A model generated the notes under the pieces. It did no database searches. It worked only from the letters and a program-made list of their open reading frames with translations, and was not told the DNA's origin. A stretch of DNA of 64,000 nucleotides from Methylotenera_A sp040387515 (GTDB taxonomy: Bacteria > Pseudomonadota > Gammaproteobacteria > Burkholderiales > Methylophilaceae): positions 1 to 64,000 of the forward strand of contig JAZKDP010000016.1 of the NCBI GenBank assembly GCA_040387515.1, in the 5' to 3' direction. The first letter of the stretch is position 1; the number at the start of each line of letters is the position of its first letter. Position numbers and translations under genes: made by a program. Of this stretch, positions 18,004 to 27,777 are shown in pieces.

Positions 18004-20916
18004 TCAGGCAAGCTTTTCCAAAAGCGCTTCAGCACGTTTACGTTGACTAGCGCCACCTTCTTTAATCACTTCGTCTAACAATTCTTTAGCGCCTTCTTGG
18101 TCATCCATCTCAAGATAAGCGGCAACCAAGTCTAGTTTAGTTTCAATCTCAATTGGCTCATCTGCAGATAAAGTGATTGATTCGTCATTTACTCCAGAAT
18201 CTTCCAGCTCTAAACTAATTGCAGATAAATCAAAAGTATTAGCAGTTGATTCTTCTTCCTCAACATAGCTAGCGGCTTCAGGTGACAAAGTACTTAAATC
18301 GAAATTGAAATCTGTTTCAGCAGGCGCATCTTCATCTGCAACGTTAGATTCGCTTAAGCCAAACTCACCAAAGGTAGGCTCATTTATATTGGGAAATTCA
18401 ATTGTTTCAGAAGCATCATCTGTGATTATAAAATCCACTTCACTTAGATCCGTTGCAACTTCTGGCTGAGATTTTGGTGTATTAAATCCGGACATATCCA
18501 AGCCTGGCATAGTGTGTCCAAAGTTAGATTCCGTATCTGCAAATTCTGACTTAGCAGGTGTTTCAGGAGAGGCAGCTAATTGTCCAAAGTCAAAATCTAA
18601 ACCCTCATCTATATCTAATTTTTTGGATGCTTCTAGAGGTGCCGCTTCAGATAAGGCGGATGATTTCTGTTCAGTTTCTGTTACTTCTGTAAATGCATTA
18701 AACGCTAAGTCTTCTGAATTTATTGCTTCCAAGTTATCCGCAACATTTAAGGTAGCCGCGCTGTCTAAATTTTCGGTTGGTAGCTCGGTTCGATTAGATA
18801 CACTGTCATGATTCAAATTCAAACTATCCAAATCTAAATCAAATGCATCTTTTGAGCTTACTGGCGAATTTTGCACCAAAGACTCATTATCAAATGAAAA
18901 ATCCAAATCTGTTTCGCTAGCGATCGGTGAATCAGAAAAGTCGTTGGCATCTAATTTTTCACTTAAACCTGAATGTGCGGTAGTCACTTGATATAGCGGG
19001 TTGCTCGGCTCTAGTTTTTGACCAATTTCCGCTACTTTTGCCCACGTTGGATCTGTTGCTCCTAGCGAGGTATAAAGCTCACCGGCGATGGTTTCAAATG
19101 CAGAAACATTTTTACTTGCCGCATACATTTCCAACAATTTAAGATGTAACTCGTAGCGCTTAGGCTCTTTTGAAATTGCATCTTTTAAAATCTCTTCTGC
19201 TTGGGCATCGCGGCCATAAGCCATATACACTTCAGCTTCAGCGATCGGATCAACATCATTTGTGTCAATCATGCCGCCATTCGCACTTTGAGAAAAGTCG
19301 GTTAGGAATGAAGTATCACCCGTATCCACACTTGAACCTGAAGTATTGCCAAAAACGGTGTTCGCCTTTAGGCCGCCCGAAGTCATGATTCCCTGCTCAA
19401 AATCAGCTAAATTGCGCTTGCGTTTATCACGTAAATACAACCAGCCGCCGCCCAATAAAGCCAACAATCCAAGACCCCCACCTACTAAAGGCAGATCTAT
19501 CCCATCTAATATGCTTGATTCTGCAATAGGCTCAGGCGTCACAACCGGCGCAGGAGTTGGCTTTTCTTTAGGCTTTGTCACAGTTGCTACAGGTGTTGGC
19601 GGTTCAACTGCAACTGCTTCAGCTGGCACAGCTTCAACAGGCACTGCATTTTCAGGCACAACTGGATTAACCTGCTCTGAACTATTTTGCTCTTGTGCAG
19701 CTTGCTGCTCTGCTTGTTTTTGTATTTCAGACATTGCGCCATTTTTTAGGGCAAGCAATTTTTGCATGTCTTCAATTTGTTTTTCCAAGGCCGCTGTTTT
19801 ATCCTGCGCCTCTTTTACACTTTTTTCGCGTGCTGTAGACTCCTCTTGTAAAGCCGCAATTTTAGCCTGCAAAGACCTTGTATCTTCAGCCTCCTTTTTT
19901 GTTAAGGCTGCTTCACCCGCTGAAAGCTTTACAACATCTTTAGGTCCTGCTTGAGCGGGCTGCGACTGGTCTTCAGCCGCACTTTTTATTTTTCCATCCG
20001 CTGATTGTGCACTAGACTCAGAATCACTTGGCACTGACTCGGCGACAATGCCAGCCAATTTGTTGCGGTAAGCGTTCCAATTGGCCGATTGCACTTTAAC
20101 TTCTTTTGATGCCTGTTGGCGAGATATCGCAGCTAAGTCCTGCTCAGTAGGCTGACGAATAATTTTTCCTACTTTTAAGCGGTTTATATTCTTTCCATCA
20201 AAGGCATTGGGGTTCGCTTGATATAAGCCGATCAACATCTGATCAAGGCTAATGCCTTCTGGCTTCATATCTCGTGCAATTTTAGCCAATGAATCACCGC
20301 GCTGTGTCACATATTCCACCCCTGAAGAATCACCTGTCGCTTCAGATTCAACATTTGCTGATGGCTTTGCTTGATTGTTGCGATTTGATGTTCTATTTTG
20401 GGTCGCCGTGCCTGTTGCGGTGGCATTACTGTTTGAATTTGTTGATCTAACCACTGGTGCCTGTGTAGCTTGGCTTGACACGGATGAATTTGCTGAGTCA
20501 GCTGTTTCACCAGCATAGCCAGGTGGATCCAGCAACACGGTGTACTCACGCAAAAGTCGTCCAGAAGCCCAATCCACTTGGATGAGCATATCTAGAAATG
20601 GCTCGCTGATGGGCTGGGTAGATTTTAACTTTAAGGTAGAAGTGCCTGTTGAATTTTTAACAATTTCGATCTTAATACTATTGTGAGAAGCTGGGCGTTC
20701 AATACCTTGATTTGCGTAAGCTTCTTCTGAAGCAATGGCAGCAACAATGCTACTTAGCTCTTCAGGGGTAACTGACAGCAATTCGATGTCGGCTCTTAAT
20801 GGCTCGCCCAAACCCGAATTCACATTTAATTTGCCTAAACCTGCGGCAAATACTGAAATCGGTATTAATGCCATGCATAAAGCAGCTGTCATTTTCTTTA
20901 GTTTTGAGCTATGCAC
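18004..20916 (-). CDS. fimV: FimV/TspA-family pilus assembly and polarity protein
   Basis: Large inner-membrane hub protein needed for type IV pilus function and polar organisation in related bacteria. Seen in order: a signal peptide ending VFA-AG (residues 24-25), the N-terminal FimV repeat region (LNVNSGLGEPLRADIELLS), a LysM domain (about 200-256), a coiled coil (about 335-405), a Pro/Ala/Val stretch, one transmembrane segment (about 475-495), a TPR-like part, a long acidic Asp/Glu/Ser-rich linker, and the conserved C-terminal domain (about 920-970). The start is GTG at 20916; an ATG at 20892 is an alternative. The asd-fimV-truA order supports the call. Confidence 0.92.
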   Translation of the reverse strand: MHSSKLKKMTAALCMALIPISVFAAGLGKLNVNSGLGEPLRADIELLSVTPEELSSIVAAIASEEAYANQGIERPASHNSIKIEIVKNSTGTSTLKLKSTQPISEPFLDMLIQVDWASGRLLREYTVLLDPPGYAGETADSANSSVSSQATQAPVVRSTNSNSNATATGTATQNRTSNRNNQAKPSANVESEATGDSSGVEYVTQRGDSLAKIARDMKPEGISLDQMLIGLYQANPNAFDGKNINRLKVGKIIRQPTEQDLAAISRQQASKEVKVQSANWNAYRNKLAGIVAESVPSDSESSAQSADGKIKSAAEDQSQPAQAGPKDVVKLSAGEAALTKKEAEDTRSLQAKIAALQEESTAREKSVKEAQDKTAALEKQIEDMQKLLALKNGAMSEIQKQAEQQAAQEQNSSEQVNPVVPENAVPVEAVPAEAVAVEPPTPVATVTKPKEKPTPAPVVTPEPIAESSILDGIDLPLVGGGLGLLALLGGGWLYLRDKRKRNLADFEQGIMTSGGLKANTVFGNTSGSSVDTGDTSFLTDFSQSANGGMIDTNDVDPIAEAEVYMAYGRDAQAEEILKDAISKEPKRYELHLKLLEMYAASKNVSAFETIAGELYTSLGATDPTWAKVAEIGQKLEPSNPLYQVTTAHSGLSEKLDANDFSDSPIASETDLDFSFDNESLVQNSPVSSKDAFDLDLDSLNLNHDSVSNRTELPTENLDSAATLNVADNLEAINSEDLAFNAFTEVTETEQKSSALSEAAPLEASKKLDIDEGLDFDFGQLAASPETPAKSEFADTESNFGHTMPGLDMSGFNTPKSQPEVATDLSEVDFIITDDASETIEFPNINEPTFGEFGLSESNVADEDAPAETDFNFDLSTLSPEAASYVEEEESTANTFDLSAISLELEDSGVNDESITLSADEPIEIETKLDLVAAYLEMDDQEGAKELLDEVIKEGGASQRKRAEALLEKLA

Positions 20917-21072
20917 TATTCCACCCTTAAATATTCACTTAAATATTGCAATAACGAAAATAACATCAATTAGTTAGAGTTGCAAGCTCATCATACACAT
21001 TATGTGTGCAAGCTATGTGGTTGTTCGTGCTTATTGTTGGTTTTCATCAACGTTAATTTTTATTATAACCAC

Positions 21073-22185
21073 TTAGCGCTCAATTAATATACGCAACATG
21101 CGTCGCAATGGCTCTGCTGCGCCCCACAGCAACTGGTCACCCACAGTAAATGCGGACAAATAATCATTGCCCATATTTAATTTGCGCAAACGCCCAACAG
21201 GCGTAACCAATTTACCTGTCACCGCCGCAGGAGTCAGGTCGCGCATACTTACTTCGCGCTCATTTGGAATGACTTTTGCCCACTCATTCGCCTCAGCTAA
21301 CATTTGGCTAATTTCAACTAAAGGTACATCTTTTTTAAGCTTAATCGTTAGCGCCTGGCTGTGGCAACGCATGGCGCCGATACGCACACAAAGACCATCA
21401 ATAGGAATTGGATTAGCTTCGCGGCCTAAAATCTTATTAGTCTCAACTCCGCCTTTCCATTCTTCTTTGCTTTGGCCATTGCCTAAATCTTTATCAATCC
21501 ATGGGATTAAGCTGCCAGCCAGCGGCACACCAAAATGCGCTTTAGGGAATTTTTCATCGCGCAATGTACCGGCAACTTCACGATCAATATCTAAAATCGC
21601 CGATGCTGGATTTTTTAGCAAATCACTGGCAGCAAGATGTGCCTCACCCATTTGTTTGAGCAACTCGCGCATATTCTGCGCGCCTGCGCCAGAAGCCGCT
21701 TGGTAAGTCATTGAAGTTACCCACTCAACCAAGTCAGCCCTAAATAAACCGTTTAATGCCATTAACATCAATGAAACAGTACAGTTGCCGCCCACCCAGT
21801 TGTTACCACCTTTATGTAACGCATCTTGAATAACGTGCATATTCACTGGGTCTAAAGTAATGACCGCATCTTTTTCCATGCGCAAGGTTGAAGCAGCATC
21901 AATCCAATGACCTTTCCAACCTGCTAAACGTAATTGTGGGAAAATCTCGCTGGTGTAGTCGCCACCTTGGCAAGAAATGATGGCATCCATCGATTTCAAA
22001 TCAGCAATATTTTTCGCATCTTTTAATGGTGCAGAATCTTTACCGATACTAGGTGCTTTACCGCCAACTTGAGACGTAGTGAAGAATTGCGGCTCTATAA
22101 GCGCAAAATCATTTTCTTCCATCATGCGTTGCATTAGGACTGAACCCACCATGCCACGCCAACCTACAAACCCGACTTTTAACAT
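21073..22185 (-). CDS. asd: aspartate-semialdehyde dehydrogenase
   Basis: Reduces aspartyl phosphate to aspartate semialdehyde, the branch point for Lys/DAP, Thr and Met. N-terminal NADP-binding KVGFVGWRGMVGSVLMQRM and the active-site cysteine in GGNCTVSLML are visible. Its 370 residues match the proteobacterial type (E. coli 367). It is 58 bases downstream of leuB and upstream of fimV, a common betaproteobacterial order. Confidence 0.97.
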   Translation of the reverse strand: MLKVGFVGWRGMVGSVLMQRMMEENDFALIEPQFFTTSQVGGKAPSIGKDSAPLKDAKNIADLKSMDAIISCQGGDYTSEIFPQLRLAGWKGHWIDAASTLRMEKDAVITLDPVNMHVIQDALHKGGNNWVGGNCTVSLMLMALNGLFRADLVEWVTSMTYQAASGAGAQNMRELLKQMGEAHLAASDLLKNPASAILDIDREVAGTLRDEKFPKAHFGVPLAGSLIPWIDKDLGNGQSKEEWKGGVETNKILGREANPIPIDGLCVRIGAMRCHSQALTIKLKKDVPLVEISQMLAEANEWAKVIPNEREVSMRDLTPAAVTGKLVTPVGRLRKLNMGNDYLSAFTVGDQLLWGAAEPLRRMLRILIER

Positions 22186-22243
22186 TTTGTTATCCCAAAT
22201 TAATCTTGTAACTGCTTGGTTTTATTTATGCACTTATTTTTAT

Positions 22244-23302
22244 CTAACTAAGCGCTGCGACAATCGCATCGCCCATCGTATTACAGCCCACTTTTTTACA
22301 GCCTTCTGTCACGATGTCAGCCGTTCTGTAGCCTTGCGCCAACGATTTTTTAACCGCATTTTCAATCTTGAGCGCATTCGTTTCATCGTTAAACGTGTAA
22401 CGCAACATCATGGCAGCAGACAAAATCGTTGCCAGCGGATTAGCAATATCTTTACCTGCAATATCTGGTGCCGAGCCATGACTAGGCTCATACATACCTT
22501 TATTATTCGCATCTAACGAAGCTGAGGGCAACATACCGATTGAGCCAGTCAGCATGGATGCTTCATCCGACAAAATATCACCAAAGATATTCCCCGTCAC
22601 CATCACATCAAACTGTTTAGGCGCACGAATTAACTGCATTGCTGCATTATCCACGTACATGTGGCTTAACTCTACTTCAGGATACTCAGCATTCAACTCA
22701 ATCATCACTTGACGCCACAACTCTGTCGTTTCCAGCACATTGGCTTTATCGACAGAACAGACTTTCTTGTTACGCTTCATGGCAATATCAAACGCCACAC
22801 GGCCAATTCGACGAATCTCGGATTCGTTATAGCGCATAGTATTAATACCTTCGCGCTCGCCATTTTCCAAAGTTGAAATGCCACGTGGCTGACCAAAATA
22901 GATATCGCCCGTAAGCTCACGGATAATCATTAAATCCAAGCCTGAAACTACTTCTGGTTTTAATGTAGATGCGCCAGCTAATTCTGGATAAAGCAAAGCA
23001 GGACGTAGATTGGCGAATAAATTCAACTCTTTACGAATACGTAATAGACCGCGTTCTGGACGCAGATGGCGTTCTAATTTATCGTATTTCCAATCACCAA
23101 CTGCGCCTAATAAAATGGCATCTGATTCTTTTGCAAGCTTTAGTGTTGCATCGGGTAAAGGATCGCCAGCTGCTTCATAACCAGCGCCACCGATTGGTGC
23201 TTCTGTCATGGTTAAATCTAAATTTAATGCATTGAGCACTTTAACAGCTTGTGCAACGATTTCTGGCCCGATACCGTCACCAGGCAATACTGCGATTTTC
23301 AT
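22244..23302 (-). CDS. leuB: 3-isopropylmalate dehydrogenase
   Basis: NAD-dependent oxidative decarboxylase of leucine synthesis. MKIAVLPGDGIGPEI at the N-terminus and the metal/nucleotide region MYEPSHGSAPDIAGKDIANP are diagnostic. Its 352 residues are normal. It lies 39 bases downstream of leuD in leuC-ecn-leuD-leuB. Confidence 0.97.
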   Translation of the reverse strand: MKIAVLPGDGIGPEIVAQAVKVLNALNLDLTMTEAPIGGAGYEAAGDPLPDATLKLAKESDAILLGAVGDWKYDKLERHLRPERGLLRIRKELNLFANLRPALLYPELAGASTLKPEVVSGLDLMIIRELTGDIYFGQPRGISTLENGEREGINTMRYNESEIRRIGRVAFDIAMKRNKKVCSVDKANVLETTELWRQVMIELNAEYPEVELSHMYVDNAAMQLIRAPKQFDVMVTGNIFGDILSDEASMLTGSIGMLPSASLDANNKGMYEPSHGSAPDIAGKDIANPLATILSAAMMLRYTFNDETNALKIENAVKKSLAQGYRTADIVTEGCKKVGCNTMGDAIVAALS

Positions 23303-23341
23303 GAAAAACTTTCTAACTTTTAAAATTTAATTAAACAACTT

Positions 23342-23980
23342 TTAGTTAAACAACCAAGGCTGTGCTTGCTTGTGCTGAATTTCGAATGCTTTGATTTTAT
23401 CCTGTTGCTGCATGGTTAAACCAATATCATCCAAGCCGTTAAGCAAGTTATGTTTCCTTACTGCATCCACATCAAACATGTAGGATTTTCCGCTTGGCGT
23501 TGTCACGGTTTGCGCAGCTAAATCAATGTTCAATTGATAACCTTCAGCCGCCGCCACTTCGTTAAATAAATCTTCTACAATTTCAGCAGACAACACGATT
23601 GGCAACATGCCATTTTTAAAGCAGTTATTAAAGAAAATATCGGCAAAGCTTGATGCAATCACCACTTTAAAACCGTAATCTTCCAATGCCCACGGTGCAT
23701 GCTCGCGACTTGATCCACAGCCAAAATTCTCACGCGTCAGCAACACACTTGCACCTTGATAGCGCGCTTGATTCAGCACAAAGTCTGGGTTAAGTGGGCG
23801 CTTGGAATTATCCATTCCAGGCTCACCGTGGTCGAGATAGCGCCACTCATCAAAAGCATTAGGTCCAAAACCTGAACGCTTGATTGACTTCAGAAACTGC
23901 TTAGGAATAATCGCATCAGTGTCTACGTTCGCACGGTCTAACGGTGCTACCAAACCATTTAATTGAGTAAAAGCGTCCAT
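23342..23980 (-). CDS. leuD: 3-isopropylmalate dehydratase small subunit
   Basis: Swivel-domain subunit of isopropylmalate isomerase, partner of LeuC. Seen: LDRANVDTDAIIPKQFLK at the N-terminus and ENFGCGSSREHAPWAL, the typical substrate-binding block. Its 212 residues are standard. The small entericidin-like ORF ends immediately before its ATG, so the two are tightly linked in one transcript. Confidence 0.97.
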   Translation of the reverse strand: MDAFTQLNGLVAPLDRANVDTDAIIPKQFLKSIKRSGFGPNAFDEWRYLDHGEPGMDNSKRPLNPDFVLNQARYQGASVLLTRENFGCGSSREHAPWALEDYGFKVVIASSFADIFFNNCFKNGMLPIVLSAEIVEDLFNEVAAAEGYQLNIDLAAQTVTTPSGKSYMFDVDAVRKHNLLNGLDDIGLTMQQQDKIKAFEIQHKQAQPWLFN

Positions 23981-24109
23981 TTAGTTATTCGGTGACTTCT
24001 GAATTTTGTCACCCGCTTTTTCTAAGTCTTTACCAAATCCATGCCATGTATTGCAGCCACTCAATACCAATACAAAGGCAATAGTTATTAATCCTATTAA
24101 TTTATTCAT
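23981..24109 (-). CDS. entericidin-like small lipoprotein
   Basis: A 42-residue lipoprotein between leuC and leuD. It has a short signal peptide with lipobox VLSGC (cleavage before Cys19), followed by NTWHGFGKDLEKAGDKIQ, which matches the entericidin A/B family pattern of CNT...G..D...AG..I. Family members are small membrane-bound lipoproteins, described in E. coli as a toxin/antidote pair; here only one is present. Its stop codon abuts the leuD ATG and its start is 26 bases after leuC, so it is co-transcribed. Leucine genes with an embedded entericidin are seen in other betaproteobacteria. Confidence 0.85.
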   Translation of the reverse strand: MNKLIGLITIAFVLVLSGCNTWHGFGKDLEKAGDKIQKSPNN

Positions 24110-24135
24110 TTCTTTATTACTCCAACTTAATCAAT

Positions 24136-25548
24136 TTAAACAAACTGTCTTACATCAACAAAATGCCCTGCAACCGCTGCGGCTGCAGCCATTTCTGGAC
24201 TCACTAAATGCGTGCGCCCACCCTGCCCTTGGCGGCCTTCGAAATTGCGATTACTGGTTGACGCACAACGCTCGCCTGGCTCTAAACGATCCGCGTTCAT
24301 AGCCAAACACATTGAGCAACCTGGTTCACGCCACTCAAAACCTGCGTCCGTAAAAATCTTGTCTAAACCTTCAAGTTCAGCCTGCGCTTTTACCAGGCCA
24401 GAGCCTGGTACAACCAGAGCCAATTTCACATTGGGCGCAATATGCTTGCCCTTTGCAACTGCAGCTGCGGCACGCAAATCTTCAATGCGTGAATTGGTAC
24501 AAGAGCCAATAAACACTTTATCAATATTAATCTCATCAATCGGCGTATTAGGTATTAAGCCCATATATGCATAAGCACGCTCCCAATCGCTGCGCTGTAC
24601 TTCATTTTTTGCCATATCCAAGCTGGGCACTTTGCCATCAACGCCAACTACCATTTCAGGCGATGTGCCCCAAGTGACTTGTGGCTGAATGTCTTCTGCT
24701 TTTAATGTGACAACAGTATCAAATTTTGCACCGTCATCACTATGCAAGGTTTTCCAGTATGTAACTGCTGCATCCCACTGTTCTGCCTTGGGCGAAAACG
24801 GGCGGCCTTTAACATAATTAACGGTCGTATCATCCACCGCCACCATGCCAGCGCGTGCGCCCGCCTCAATCGCCATATTGCACAAAGTCATGCGGCCTTC
24901 CATGCTTAATCCGCGAATCGCCGAACCTGCGAATTCAATGGCATAACCATTGCCGCCTGCAGTGCCGATTTTGCCAATAATGGCCAAAGCAACGTCTTTT
25001 GCTGTTACGCCATGACCTAACTTGCCTTCTACTAATACTTGTAAGGTTTTAGATTTTTTCTGCACTAAGCATTGAGTCGCCATCACATGCTCAACTTCAG
25101 ATGTGCCGATCCCGTGTGCTAGAGCACCAAACGCACCGTGCGTGCTGGTGTGTGAATCACCACAAACCACGGTCATACCCGGTAATGTCGCGCCTTGTTC
25201 AGGTCCAATCACATGCACGATACCTTGGCGTAAATCATTCATTTTGAATTCAGTCACGCCATGCTCGGCACAGTTTTCATCTAATGTCTGCACTTGCAAA
25301 CGCGAGATTGGATCACTAATGCCCGCAACACCCGAGCTTCTTTCCGTCGTTGGTACATTATGGTCAGGCACAGCTAAAATAGAGTTAACACGCCATACTT
25401 TACGATTTGCTAATTTCAGACCTTCAAACGCTTGCGGGCTGGTCACTTCGTGCACTAAATGACGGTCGATATAAATCAGCGCGGTGCCGTTTTCTTCATG
25501 CACAACGTGAGAATCGAACAATTTATCGTAAAGCGTTTTTGCTACCAT
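24136..25548 (-). CDS. leuC: 3-isopropylmalate dehydratase large subunit
   Basis: Aconitase-family [4Fe-4S] enzyme converting 2-isopropylmalate to 3-isopropylmalate. Cluster cysteines lie in FIGSCTNSR and in EPGCSMCLAMN. Seen also are GDSHTSTHGAFGALAHGIGTSEVEHVMATQ blocks. Its 470 residues are standard. It starts 36 bases after the yajQ stop. No leader peptide or attenuator is seen, so control by leucine is not evident here. Confidence 0.97.
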   Translation of the reverse strand: MVAKTLYDKLFDSHVVHEENGTALIYIDRHLVHEVTSPQAFEGLKLANRKVWRVNSILAVPDHNVPTTERSSGVAGISDPISRLQVQTLDENCAEHGVTEFKMNDLRQGIVHVIGPEQGATLPGMTVVCGDSHTSTHGAFGALAHGIGTSEVEHVMATQCLVQKKSKTLQVLVEGKLGHGVTAKDVALAIIGKIGTAGGNGYAIEFAGSAIRGLSMEGRMTLCNMAIEAGARAGMVAVDDTTVNYVKGRPFSPKAEQWDAAVTYWKTLHSDDGAKFDTVVTLKAEDIQPQVTWGTSPEMVVGVDGKVPSLDMAKNEVQRSDWERAYAYMGLIPNTPIDEINIDKVFIGSCTNSRIEDLRAAAAVAKGKHIAPNVKLALVVPGSGLVKAQAELEGLDKIFTDAGFEWREPGCSMCLAMNADRLEPGERCASTSNRNFEGRQGQGGRTHLVSPEMAAAAAVAGHFVDVRQFV

Positions 25549-25584
25549 TTATAACCCTAACCTTAACTACTAAGAATTAACTGC

Positions 25585-26079
25585 TTATTCTCTAAAATTA
25601 CCAAACTGCAACGGAAAATCCGTCACATTTTTTTTACAAAACGCAATTGCGTCTTGCAGTAAATCGCGTTTTGCGCCGTTCACACGGACTTCGTCACCTT
25701 GAATACTTGCTTGCACTTTTAAACCAGAATCTTTAATCAATTTAGCGATGCGTTTGGCTAACTCACTATCAATACCTGCACGAATTTTCAGCTCTTGCTT
25801 CACTTTATTGCCGCCGACTTTTTGTACATCTTTGTGTTCCAAGCGCTTAGTAGAATCTGGCTCTTTTTTTTCCATGCCTGGCAGCAAGATATCTTTAATC
25901 TGATCCAGCTGAAAATCATTATCACCATATAAAGTAATAATGCTGTCTTTTTCGTTTAATTCAACCTTGGCAGAGGTGCCTTTAAAATCGTAGCGATTGG
26001 TAATTTGTTTACCTGCCGTATCAATGGCATTTTTTAAGGCGACCATATCGACTTCAGAACTAATATCAAAACTGGGCAT
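25585..26079 (-). CDS. yajQ: YajQ family nucleotide-binding protein
   Basis: UPF0234 family protein with two similar alpha/beta domains; a homologue in Xanthomonas binds cyclic di-GMP. MPSFDISSEVDMVALKNAID at the start and the second-domain QASIQGDEVRVNGAKRDLLQ are diagnostic. Its 164 residues are normal (161-165). AAAGGATTTAT precedes the ATG. It sits between ppnP and leuC on one strand. Confidence 0.93.
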   Translation of the reverse strand: MPSFDISSEVDMVALKNAIDTAGKQITNRYDFKGTSAKVELNEKDSIITLYGDNDFQLDQIKDILLPGMEKKEPDSTKRLEHKDVQKVGGNKVKQELKIRAGIDSELAKRIAKLIKDSGLKVQASIQGDEVRVNGAKRDLLQDAIAFCKKNVTDFPLQFGNFRE

Positions 26080-26149
26080 ATAAATCCTTTAATAACTCAT
26101 TAAGCACAGGCTATGCAAGGCACGAAAACGCAGCGTAACCAAGCACTCA

Positions 26150-26461
26150 TTACTCAAAATGGCAAACGTAGTCCAATGTTTCAATCGTCTCAATATCAAA
26201 CGATGAGCTACCTGACACCGTAAACTTCTCACCCGCACTATAAGTTTTCCACGCCTCCTCGCCTTGCAAACGCACTTTACAAACACCCGAATTAATTTCC
26301 ATTAACTCTGGTGCGGCGGTATTAAATGTAAGCAGGCTAGGGAAAATAATACCAATCGTACTGCGCGTTCCGTTAGGAAACAGCACAGTATGGCTAACAC
26401 ATTTCCCATCGAAATACACGTTCGCTTTTTTCTTTACACTTACATTGTCAAATTGCGCCAT
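26150..26461 (-). CDS. ppnP: pyrimidine/purine nucleoside phosphorylase (PpnP)
   Basis: Small cupin-fold enzyme (former DUF1255/YaiE) that phosphorolyses several nucleosides. It contains the family blocks GTRSTIGIIFPSLLTFNTAAPE and YSAGEKFTVSGSSSFDI. Its 103 residues compare with 94 in E. coli. GAGGAG precedes the ATG by 6 bases. It lies between argG and yajQ, each gap about 70 bases. Confidence 0.92.
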   Translation of the reverse strand: MAQFDNVSVKKKANVYFDGKCVSHTVLFPNGTRSTIGIIFPSLLTFNTAAPELMEINSGVCKVRLQGEEAWKTYSAGEKFTVSGSSSFDIETIETLDYVCHFE

Positions 26462-26537
26462 TCTTAACTCCTCAATCTTTGTATTTTAATTAATCATGTT
26501 TAATAAACAATATTTTAAGCGTTTTATCTAACGAATA

Positions 26538-27761
26538 TTAACGCTGTTTATTTTTTAAATTTGCTGCAATGCGCATTCTTAAAGCATTTAACTTAATAAA
26601 CCCACCCGCATCTTTTTGATCATATGCGCCTTTATCATCTTCAAAAGTGGCAATTGTTGAATCAAACAGTGAATTGGTTTTACTATCGCGTCCCGCCACA
26701 ATCACATTACCTTTATAAAGCTTCAAGCGCACCCAACCATTGACTGAAGTTTGCGTGTGATCAATCAGCGTTTGCAATGCAATGCGCTCCGGACTCCACC
26801 AATAACCGTTGTAAATCATGCTTGCGTAGCGTGGCATTAAATCGTCTTTCAAATGCGCTACTTCACGATCTAAAGTAATTGACTCAATCGCACGATGTGC
26901 TTTGAGCATAATCGTGCCACCAGGCGTTTCATAGCAACCGCGTGACTTCATACCTACATAACGATTTTCTACCAAATCTAAACGGCCAATACCATGCTTA
27001 CCGCCAATTTTATTTAATTGCGCCAATAATTCATGCGGCTTCATTGCTTCACCATTTAATGAAACTGGGTCGCCATTTACATATTCAATATCCAAATATT
27101 CAGCAGCATCTGGTGCTTTTTCTGGGCTGACACTCCAGCGCCACATAGACTCTTCCGCTTCCGCAGCTGGATTCTCTAAATGTCGGCCTTCGTAAGAAAT
27201 ATGCAACAAGTTAGCATCCATGCTGTATGGACTGCCGCCTTGTTTGTGTTTCATCTCAACGGGAATACCATGCTTTTCAGCGTACGCCATCAATTTTTCA
27301 CGGCTTAACAAATCCCACTCACGCCATGGTGCGATGATTTGTATGTTTGGATTCAATGCATATGCGCCAAGTTCAAAACGTACTTGGTCATTACCTTTAC
27401 CCGTAGCACCGTGAGAAATCGCATCAGCATTGGTTTCAGCCGCAATTTCAATTAAACGTTTAGCGATTAACGGCCGCGCAATTGAAGTGCCTAATAAATA
27501 TTCACCTTCATAAACCGTATTGGCACGGAACATCGGAAACACAAAATCGCGCACAAACTCTTCACGCACATCGTCAATGTAAATCTCTTTAACGCCCGCT
27601 GCTTTCGCTTTTGCGCGCGCAGGCTCTAACTCTTCGCCTTGGCCCAAATCAGCAGTGAAAGTTACCACTTCACATTTATATTCGTCCTGCAACCATTTCA
27701 AGATAACTGATGTATCTAAGCCACCAGAATAGGCAAGCACAACTTTATTTACTTTACTCAT
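26538..27761 (-). CDS. argG: argininosuccinate synthase
   Basis: ATP-dependent ligase joining citrulline and aspartate. The N-terminal ATP-binding motif AYSGGLDTS is at 10-18. HGATGKGNDQVRFELG and SRGCYETPGGT are family blocks. Its 407 residues correspond to the short, common type I enzyme rather than the longer E. coli form. It is the last arginine gene of argD-argF-ORF-argG. Confidence 0.97.
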   Translation of the reverse strand: MSKVNKVVLAYSGGLDTSVILKWLQDEYKCEVVTFTADLGQGEELEPARAKAKAAGVKEIYIDDVREEFVRDFVFPMFRANTVYEGEYLLGTSIARPLIAKRLIEIAAETNADAISHGATGKGNDQVRFELGAYALNPNIQIIAPWREWDLLSREKLMAYAEKHGIPVEMKHKQGGSPYSMDANLLHISYEGRHLENPAAEAEESMWRWSVSPEKAPDAAEYLDIEYVNGDPVSLNGEAMKPHELLAQLNKIGGKHGIGRLDLVENRYVGMKSRGCYETPGGTIMLKAHRAIESITLDREVAHLKDDLMPRYASMIYNGYWWSPERIALQTLIDHTQTSVNGWVRLKLYKGNVIVAGRDSKTNSLFDSTIATFEDDKGAYDQKDAGGFIKLNALRMRIAANLKNKQR

Positions 27762-27777
27762 TACGTTACTTAACCCT

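Noticed and set aside
19346..19954. Long open frame on the plus strand opposite fimV (about 200 codons).
   Set aside because: It is antisense to the coding-strand repeats of fimV, has serine/alanine-rich low-complexity content and no ribosome site; a shadow frame.
26080..26149. Possible second copy of the trpB-trpA repeat between ppnP and yajQ.
   Set aside because: Only short patches resemble it and no terminal arms are found; likely chance.
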